NCBI GenBank assembly: GCA_030618495.1
Contig: JAUXDE010000014.1
Coordinates: 1 to 22,250, forward strand
Source: Clostridia bacterium
GTDB lineage: Bacteria > UBA6262 > WVXT01 > JAUXBS01
DNA: 22,250 bases
Direction of reading: 5' to 3'
Within the stretch, counting starts at the first letter, position 1. Each line of letters begins with the position of its first letter. The notes under the pieces were generated by a model. The model made no database searches and was not told where the DNA came from. It worked only from the letters and a program-made list of their open reading frames with translations. A program made the position numbers and the translations under genes. Below, piece by piece: positions 17,218 through 22,250 of this stretch.

Positions 17218-18165
17218 ATGGCACAGACTTTAGAATGGAACGGCTCCGGCAACGAGGTTATCAAGGCAATATGCGCGGGAATACACTGGTTTAACAACTT
17301 TGAAAAGGAAGTTGACTCGCTTAATGTCTTCCCCGTACCCGACGGCGATACGGGAAAGAACATGAAGAACACCCTTAATTCAATAAGAAAGTCTCTCCTT
17401 AAGGCGGACAGGAGCTCCGCCAGTGGCGTTCTGGACACTGCCGCCCAGGGCTCGCTCATGGGCGCAAAAGGCTGCTCCGGTATAATACTATCCCTGTTTT
17501 TCCAGGGTTTTGCCGAGAAGATTAAGGACATTGAACACATAAGTATTAATGACTTCGCAGAAGCGCTCAGGAACGCTTCCCACAAGGCATGGAACGGAAT
17601 AAGCAATCCGGTCAACGGAACTATCCTTACCGTTGCCGATGCCGTGGTAAAATCAGCCGAACGCTCAATCAGCGAAGGGAAGAACTTCGAGGATACTTTT
17701 GATAATATTCTTGCCGATTCACATAAGGCGCTTGCTATGACAAAAGACCAGCTTGACGTCCTGAAACAGGCAGACGTTGTTGACGCGGGCGGGCTGGGGC
17801 TTGTTTACTTCATTGAAGGCTTTGTCAGGTACATCAAGGGAATGCCCGTGGTCAGGGAAAAGGCAAAAAGAAAATCAATAAAAGGCGCTTCCAAAACCAG
17901 TTTTACTTCAAAAACCCGGTTCTGCCTGGAATTCATCCTTAACGATGCGCCTCCCGCGCCCGAAACAATAAACGCAATGATAAGCAATAAGGGGGATTCC
18001 CTTATCCTCGGTAAAGTTGAAAAGGGAATATTCAAAATACATATCCATACCAACGACCCGGAGGACGTTCTTGATACGGTCCGGAAATCCGGAAAACCCA
18101 CCCGCATCAAGATTGACGACATGAAGAAACAGCACAGGGATTTTTTGAGGTTAAACAATGAATAA
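17218..18165 (+). CDS. fakA: short FakA-type fatty acid kinase subunit (DhaL plus middle domain)
   Basis: 315 residues. Residues 1 to about 205 are a DhaL (DAK2) kinase domain with the metal/ATP motif VFPVPDGDTGKNM (38-49), GAKGCSGIILS and DVVDAGGLGLVYF. A middle domain follows, with FCLEFIL and FKIHIHTNDPEDVLD, ending in DDMKKQH. This matches FakA of fatty-acid kinase, which phosphorylates FakB-bound fatty acid to acyl-phosphate. The well-studied S. aureus FakA is about 548 residues; the C-terminal DegV-like domain is missing here, and the stop overlaps the next gene, a DegV/FakB. The start at MAQT gives the usual distance to the DGDTG motif, so the leaderless promoter reading is well supported. 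Confidence 0.85.
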   Translation: MAQTLEWNGSGNEVIKAICAGIHWFNNFEKEVDSLNVFPVPDGDTGKNMKNTLNSIRKSLLKADRSSASGVLDTAAQGSLMGAKGCSGIILSLFFQGFAEKIKDIEHISINDFAEALRNASHKAWNGISNPVNGTILTVADAVVKSAERSISEGKNFEDTFDNILADSHKALAMTKDQLDVLKQADVVDAGGLGLVYFIEGFVRYIKGMPVVREKAKRKSIKGASKTSFTSKTRFCLEFILNDAPPAPETINAMISNKGDSLILGKVEKGIFKIHIHTNDPEDVLDTVRKSGKPTRIKIDDMKKQHRDFLRLNNE

Positions 18166-19009
18166 AATAGCCGTGGTAACAGACAGTACCGCAGACCTGC
18201 CAAAAGAACTGGCAGAAAAAAATAACATCTCGGTTATACCCCTTAAGGTTTTCTTCGGCGACGATGAATACCTTGACGGGGTGAACCTGCCCCACGGGGA
18301 ATTCATAAAGAAACTAAAAACCTCCGAAGTATTCCCAACCACCTCCCAGCCGTCTCCGGGAGAGTTCATGATGCTCTACAAAAAACTTGCCGAACAGGGA
18401 TACGATAAAATAATATCCCTGCACATATCTTCCAAACTAAGCGGCACGGTGGATTCCGCGAAGATGGCAAAACCGATGGTAAAAGACATTGACATAAGAA
18501 TCGTTGACTCACTTAACACCTCTCTCGGATTGGGACTGCTTGCCCTCAGGGCCTCATCCCTGGCAAAAGACACCGGTAATATAGATGAACTTTTAAAAAC
18601 AATAGAACCGGAAATTAAAGGCATTAAGATATTCTTCTCCGTCAGTTCCCTGGATCACCTCATCAAGAACGGCAGGATAGGAAAAGCGCAGGGTTTCTTC
18701 GGAAACCTGCTGGACCTGAAACCCCTTCTGGCCATTCAGGACGGTCTAGGGGAAATAATCCCCCTCAAGAAGGTAAAAGGCAAGGACAAAGTAGTTGATG
18801 AAATAATCGGCCTGATAACGAACAGTTATGAAAAGAACAAATGCAAGTACGGAATCGGTATAGTTCACAGCGGCATGGAGGAAGAGGCAAAATACATACA
18901 AAAAACGTTATCTGAAAAAATAGGCAACGAAACTATCATCACCGGCAACGTTGGCGCCGTTATCGGTTCTCATGTCGGGCCCGAAGTCATCGGCATTGGA
19001 ATATATTAA
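18158..19009 (+). CDS. fakB: FakB/DegV-family fatty acid-binding protein
   Basis: 283 residues, the normal DegV length. Motifs: VTDSTADLP near the N-terminus, TSQPSPGEF (62-70), SSKLSGTVDSA (91-101), a VDS loop, LIKNGRIGKAQG, and near the C-terminus GAVIGSHVGPEVIGIG. These are the residues that hold the fatty acid carboxylate in FakB proteins. It should present a bound fatty acid to the FakA product for phosphorylation. The gene overlaps fakA by 8 nt with GAGG upstream, so stoichiometric, coupled expression is expected. No obvious terminator follows. Confidence 0.88.
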   Translation: MNKIAVVTDSTADLPKELAEKNNISVIPLKVFFGDDEYLDGVNLPHGEFIKKLKTSEVFPTTSQPSPGEFMMLYKKLAEQGYDKIISLHISSKLSGTVDSAKMAKPMVKDIDIRIVDSLNTSLGLGLLALRASSLAKDTGNIDELLKTIEPEIKGIKIFFSVSSLDHLIKNGRIGKAQGFFGNLLDLKPLLAIQDGLGEIIPLKKVKGKDKVVDEIIGLITNSYEKNKCKYGIGIVHSGMEEEAKYIQKTLSEKIGNETIITGNVGAVIGSHVGPEVIGIGIY

Positions 19010-19076
19010 ACCCTAGCCTTTAATGAAAATAACTATCCTGAACTTAATCATGGTGGAATGAAATCCAAATTCTCAT

Positions 19077-19271
19077 CTACTCCCTGTTCATATCTATAAT
19101 CAATTTACCACCAACACTAACGTTCTCGGGTGGATTTTCCTTAATAGTTACTACATACGCATTTCTTGGTATTTTATAAGCTTTTTCAAGAGCATCCGTA
19201 ATTTCATTGACTAACACTCTTTTTATTTCCACATCCCCAATTTTCGGCCCGTCTATCGTTACATTTGGCAT
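19077..19271 (-). CDS. 4-oxalocrotonate tautomerase-family protein
   Basis: 64 residues beginning Met-Pro, so Met removal exposes the catalytic Pro1 of the family. It has the usual small beta-alpha-beta layout (PNVTIDGP, helix VKRVLVNEITDALEKAY-like, VVTIKENPPENVSVGG), hexamer-forming in relatives. Substrate is unknown: relatives isomerise keto-enol acids, and many are orphan tautomerases. AAAGGAG precedes the ATG. It follows the GTPase gene by 28 nt, apparently on the same transcript, within an AT-rich stretch. Confidence 0.85.
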   Translation of the reverse strand: MPNVTIDGPKIGDVEIKRVLVNEITDALEKAYKIPRNAYVVTIKENPPENVSVGGKLIIDMNRE

Positions 19272-19299
19272 TTTTTTCTCTCCTTTTTAGAAATATATT

Positions 19300-20040
19300 T
19301 TATAAAATATTACCTTTTTGCCAATCTTGAAGTATTTTTTTTGAAACTCTATCTATATTAGGTAAGTTTCCTTTCTTTTTGTAGTTTAATTTTAAAGCTA
19401 TATCTTCTAGTGTTTTTTCTTTATTAACTTTTAACTTTACTTTGTAATGTTTTTCTACAATCTTTGGATTTATTTTCATTAATTTAATTACAACCAAATC
19501 TGGATCTTTTATTGTTGAAGGATTTTTAGCTCCAACCAGAACTAATTCTGATTCTTTTGTTTGTTGTTTATCAATAACACCAGGAGTATCTATCATCATT
19601 ATATTTTTAGAAATTCTTACAAATTGTTTTCCTTTTGTATAACCTGCTTCTAATGATGTTTTTGCTGAACCTTTTCCCTTTAATACATTAATTACAGAAC
19701 TTTTTCCAACATTAGGGAATCCAACTACACCTATAATTGGTTTTCTTATCTTTTTTTTGTTTATTATCTCATTTATTTTCTTTTTTAATAAATCTGTACC
19801 AAGATGTTTTTTTGCTGAAATAAAAATACAATTTTCCAACTTTTTTTTGTAAGGTTCTAAATCTTCAATTTTTACAAGATCACATTTGTTTATTATGGTA
19901 ATTAGGATACAATTTCTATTTTTTATTTTTTGTTCTAACTTTATATCTCTAGTTATTTCTATAAATCTTGCATCAAGAACTTCTAAAATTATATTTGATT
20001 CTTGAATTACTTTATGTACAATCCATCCAAAACTTGACAT
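19300..20040 (-). CDS. circularly permuted GTPase of the YlqF/RbgA-MMR1_HSR1 class, archaeal-looking
   Basis: 246 residues. The motifs are in permuted order: G4 NKCD (51-54), G5 SAK (75-77), then G1 GFPNVGKSS (107-115), G2-like T135 in GYTKG, and G3 DTPG (151-154). This is the hallmark of ribosome-assembly GTPases such as RbgA. The N-terminus (VIQESNIILEVLDAR) lacks the FPGHM-type start of bacterial YlqF and looks more like archaeal members. Base composition is unlike its neighbours: the 60 bases from 19321 contain 15 G/C, against 31 in the 60 bases from 18721. Lys, Ile and Asn are very common. Horizontal acquisition is likely. It has AGGAG and its own strong promoter. Confidence 0.87.
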   Translation of the reverse strand: MSSFGWIVHKVIQESNIILEVLDARFIEITRDIKLEQKIKNRNCILITIINKCDLVKIEDLEPYKKKLENCIFISAKKHLGTDLLKKKINEIINKKKIRKPIIGVVGFPNVGKSSVINVLKGKGSAKTSLEAGYTKGKQFVRISKNIMMIDTPGVIDKQQTKESELVLVGAKNPSTIKDPDLVVIKLMKINPKIVEKHYKVKLKVNKEKTLEDIALKLNYKKKGNLPNIDRVSKKILQDWQKGNIL

Positions 20041-20098
20041 TTGTTCTCCTGTAAACCCTGAATTTTAGTGCTGCCTTACTCTTCCCTTTTCTATAGAC

Positions 20099-20115
20099 GC
20101 AGTTCGCAGAACTGC
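20099..20115. repeat. stem-loop at the 5' end of the GTPase transcript
   Basis: A perfect 7-bp stem GCAGTTC/GAACTGC with loop GCA. Read on the minus strand it starts where transcription from the promoter at 20122-20150 should begin, about 60-75 nt before the GTPase start codon. A 5' RNA-stabilising hairpin or a small operator are both possible. Confidence 0.5.
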
Positions 20116-20121
20116 TTTATA

Positions 20122-20150
20122 ATTATACTCTTATGAAATATTGAAGTCAA
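20122..20150 (-). promoter_or_regulatory. promoter of the GTPase-tautomerase unit
   Basis: Minus strand: TTGACT (20145-20150), 17-nt spacer, TATAAT (20122-20127). The expected start is near 20115, leaving a leader of about 75 nt. Confidence 0.8.
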
Positions 20151-20244
20151 CTATAATATCAGGCAGTTTTCTGCGAAGATTTGACGGAGAACTCGGGGGG
20201 TATAATCATTTTTTATTTAACCTTCAATGCGGGGTTTGATATAA

Positions 20245-20376
20245 ATAAAGTTAGAATTCGTCTGGTCCTTCGCGGATATAGCAAATGCGTTCATGGCAGT
20301 GCCCAATATAATCGGGCTTATCGGTTTAAGCGGGATAGTGGTTTCACTGGCAGGAAAATACTCGGATAAGAAATAA
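20245..20376 (+). pseudogene. 3' remnant of an AGCS sodium:alanine symporter gene
   Basis: The frame beginning at 20245 reads 43 codons and a stop, with KLEFVWSFADIANAF, then MAVPNIIGLIGLSGIVV. This is the conserved last region of AGCS (AlsT-type) symporters. A stop codon (20242-20244) lies directly before it and no homologous upstream sequence remains, so the rest of the roughly 450-residue gene is gone. The remnant ends 4 nt before the stop of the convergent PII-like gene. The break point adjoins the AT-rich island, suggesting that one event removed the symporter and brought in or exposed the island. Confidence 0.75.
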
Positions 20377-20380
20377 TATA

Positions 20381-20722
20381 CTAAAGGATCTCTTCTTCGG
20401 CGCTGATTACCGTATTGAGGGGTACGGAGAATATTATTCCCATTCCCGGCTTTGAGAAATCTACATTCTCCTTTTTCATAAGTTTCTTTAGTTCTTCATA
20501 CGATTCCTTCTTTTCAAGCAGGGCAAGGATGGTTTTATTATGCTCGTTCTTATCGCTGATAAGACTTCTCAATCCCCCGAATGCGGGGACCTTATAGGCA
20601 AGGTAATGCCCGATACCTTCACTGTCGAAGATGGTTGCATTGGCTATTTCAGCTTCCACCATCAACTGCAGTACATCATTTAAGAACTCCACCTTGTTTA
20701 ATATGATGACCAGTAATTCCAT
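20381..20722 (-). CDS. PII-like small signalling protein
   Basis: 113 residues with the ferredoxin-like pattern of PII relatives: MELLVIILNKVEFLNDVL, NATIFDSEGIG, a central flexible region where PII has its T-loop, NKTILALLE, and a C-terminal GMGIIFSVPLNTVI strand. It lacks the canonical GlnB T-loop signature, so it is not a classical nitrogen regulator. It begins 4 nt after the stop of the cation/proton antiporter gene, and PII-like proteins commonly sit beside the transporter they gate. A role in controlling that antiporter in response to a nucleotide or ion is the best guess. Confidence 0.7.
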   Translation of the reverse strand: MELLVIILNKVEFLNDVLQLMVEAEIANATIFDSEGIGHYLAYKVPAFGGLRSLISDKNEHNKTILALLEKKESYEELKKLMKKENVDFSKPGMGIIFSVPLNTVISAEEEIL

Positions 20723-20726
20723 TGTT

Positions 20727-21917
20727 TTAATGCCTTGCCTTACCTGATTCTTTCGCCTTCATGACTGAATACTTCACTCCCAGCGCTCCGATTATCTCAA
20801 AAACGATTGTGGTTGCGGCAATAACGCTGATAACAGTTACCGCAATTTCGCTTTGAATCCCGAACTCCCTGCCTATGAGTATAGCAAGGCCGATGGCAAC
20901 TCCCGCCTGGCTGAGCAGTCCGAAACCGAGGTATTTTTTAATTTTATCCTCCATTTTACCAAGGACCGCCCCTGCGTATGAACCTCCTATTTTCCCTATT
21001 ATCCTGACAAGAATGTAAGTCAGCCCCAGCAATCCCATCGACGGGAGCAGTTTTATATTCATGTGCGCGCCGGCCATGACGAAAAAGAACAGTAACACCG
21101 GGTTGGCTATGTTTTGAATCGAATCTGAAATCCTTCTGCCGGTTAAAGAGGATATATTGATTATCACTATGCCAAGGACAAGGTTGGAAAGTATCAATGA
21201 CATGTGAAGCATGTTTGCAAGCCCCGAACAGACGAAGATGGCAGCAATGGCTATTGTTAGAATTTCATTCCTGTCATGCCTCTTCCTTACCGTAGTAACA
21301 ACTATCATCCCGAGAATTATTCCCATGAGTATGGAACCCACTATTTCAACCAGGGGCTTCCAGCAGATAGCCCAGAGACTTCCGCACGCCCAGCCGTTTA
21401 CCGAAACCTTTGCCAGCGCAACGGCAAAACTGAAAATCACTATTGCCATGGCGTCATCAAGCCCGACTACCGCAAGGAGAGTATTCGTAAGTGAGCCCTT
21501 TGCCCTGTACTCCCGGAGGACTATGTAAGTGCCCGCGGGAGCCGTTGCCACGCCAAGCGCCCCGAAGATAAGGCCCAGCGCGATACTGCGCGTAAACATG
21601 TAAACACCAACGCCAAGCAATATGAAAGTCACTATAGCCTGAACGAACGTAACTATAACAATCGACTTTCCCGCCTTCTTGATTATTTCCCACCTCAGCT
21701 CACTTCCTATCAGAAAGGCAATCATACCCAGGGCAAAATCATTTATGATACCCGCCCTTGCAAGAAAAGCATGGTCGAAAACACCCAGAAGCGAGGGGCC
21801 GATGATAACGCCGGCTATAATATACCCTATGACTCCGGGAAACTTCATACCGTTACTTGCCTTGCCCCCGATGAATCCGAGAACAATGATTATACCTGCT
21901 ATGAGCAATACATCCAT
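20727..21917 (-). CDS. CPA2-family cation/proton antiporter (Kef/NapA-like)
   Basis: 396 residues with about 12 membrane helices and no cytosolic RCK (TrkA-N) domain. The N-terminus KFPGVIGYIIAGVIIGPSLLG is typical of CPA2. The unwound-helix motif ATAPAGT is at about 124-130, and the ion-binding pair D154-D155 lies in VVGLDDAMAIV. A double Asp is typical of electrogenic Na+/H+ exchangers of the NapA/NhaA type, so Na+/H+ rather than K+/H+ exchange is favoured. It should serve in sodium or pH homeostasis. It is expressed from the promoter at 21953-21981, with AAAGGA 11-12 nt before the ATG, and forms an operon with the PII-like gene. Confidence 0.9.
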   Translation of the reverse strand: MDVLLIAGIIIVLGFIGGKASNGMKFPGVIGYIIAGVIIGPSLLGVFDHAFLARAGIINDFALGMIAFLIGSELRWEIIKKAGKSIVIVTFVQAIVTFILLGVGVYMFTRSIALGLIFGALGVATAPAGTYIVLREYRAKGSLTNTLLAVVGLDDAMAIVIFSFAVALAKVSVNGWACGSLWAICWKPLVEIVGSILMGIILGMIVVTTVRKRHDRNEILTIAIAAIFVCSGLANMLHMSLILSNLVLGIVIINISSLTGRRISDSIQNIANPVLLFFFVMAGAHMNIKLLPSMGLLGLTYILVRIIGKIGGSYAGAVLGKMEDKIKKYLGFGLLSQAGVAIGLAILIGREFGIQSEIAVTVISVIAATTIVFEIIGALGVKYSVMKAKESGKARH

Positions 21918-21952
21918 GTGTTATTATTCCTTTTATATTTTACAAAGAATTG

Positions 21953-21981
21953 ATTCTACAACTTTGAATCATCTATGTCAA
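21953..21981 (-). promoter_or_regulatory. promoter of the antiporter-PII-like operon
   Basis: Minus strand: perfect TTGACA (21976-21981), 17-nt spacer, TAGAAT (21953-21958). The start site is expected near 21946, giving a leader of about 30 nt. Confidence 0.8.
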
Positions 21982-22080
21982 GAAATTATTAAAAACGGAA
22001 TTTATTCAATTGATTTTCCGAAGGAACCCAGTTATAAGTATTTAAGAAATATATTCAGGAAGGTTAAAGAAGAATCCGGC

Positions 22081-22224
22081 CTATAAAATATCAACCAGCA
22101 TGTCTTTCATCATGATGGCGTTCTTCACCGCGGAACCCGAATGGCAGTTGTTAAAGAAAATATTGTTTACACGCCTCCTGTTACTCTCCCAGCAGATAAT
22201 TCCATGTATTCTGATAATAACAGT
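22081..22224 (-). pseudogene. decayed C-terminal tail of a DUF72-family protein
   Basis: The minus-strand frame ending in TAG at 22081 reads VIIRIHG, about ten residues later NNIFFNNCHSGSAVKNA, then MMKDMLVDIL. The RxHG and FNN...G.AVKNA blocks are C-terminal hallmarks of DUF72 (YecE-like) proteins. In intact members some 25-40 residues separate the two blocks, so an internal deletion is likely. An in-frame TAG (22225-22227) cuts off anything upstream. The rest, if any, is outside the window. Confidence 0.45.
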
Positions 22225-22250
22225 CTAATCAATATATATATCTTCCTTTC

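Noticed and set aside
20181-20369. 62-codon plus-strand frame over the symporter remnant
   Set aside because: It is in a different frame from the conserved AGCS tail; the real signal is the other frame.
21935-22086. Plus-strand frame tail reading ...EIIKNGIYSIDFPKEPS... to a stop at 22086
   Set aside because: It reads like protein, but has no start outside the antisense of the antiporter, runs through the antiporter promoter and matches no family I recognise. It may be another gene remnant; not supportable as a gene.

Overview
The window reads as chromosomal DNA from a diderm (Gram-negative type) bacterium. It has a complete tripartite RND efflux operon with an outer-membrane TolC-like channel, near-consensus sigma70-type promoters (TTGAC[A/T], 16-17 nt spacer, TATAAT-like) and AGGAG-type ribosome binding sites. 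Neither tRNA gene encodes its CCA end. I cannot name the phylum; the gene mix and the composite proteins suggest an uncultivated lineage.

Layout. Positions 4-76 hold tRNA-Thr(CGU) (-) with its own promoter. Positions 279-6292 (-) are a drug-efflux operon transcribed tetR, tolC-like, adaptor, RND pump, behind a textbook promoter whose start site is covered by a 24-bp palindromic operator. Positions 6651-9501 (+) are an operon of a GNAT-fold acyltransferase-like protein, a CPBP-family membrane protease-like protein and an extended SDR. It converges with a long minus-strand operon (16923-9494): tRNA(CAU), tilS, ftsH, folE, a 265-bp inverted-repeat element, folP, and a 794-residue protein in which a second copy of the GNAT-like protein is fused to a complete KAS II (FabF-type) ketosynthase. 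Positions 17218-19009 (+) are a fatty-acid-kinase pair (short FakA plus FakB/DegV) whose promoter places the start site on the ATG, so the mRNA should be leaderless. Positions 19077-20150 (-) are an AT-rich two-gene unit (4-oxalocrotonate tautomerase, circularly permuted GTPase), next to a 43-codon tail of a lost AGCS sodium:alanine symporter. Positions 20381-21981 (-) are a CPA2 cation/proton antiporter with a PII-like small protein. A decayed DUF72 tail lies at the right edge.

How the parts may work together. tilS/ftsH/folE/folP is a housekeeping block (tRNA-Ile2 lysidine, membrane proteolysis, folate). The most unusual content is the lipid-like set on both sides of the convergent junction near 9500: two GNAT-like acyltransferase paralogues, one covalently joined to an acyl-elongating ketosynthase, and an SDR of the type that reduces keto-lipids. 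Together with the FakA/FakB pair it suggests unusual acyl-chain chemistry, possibly an N-acylated (ceramide-like) lipid; this is inference, and no serine palmitoyltransferase or acyl carrier protein is in the window. The second unusual item is the inverted-repeat element that supplies the start codon of folP. The third is the AT-rich island with gene remnants, which looks like recent insertion and deletion.
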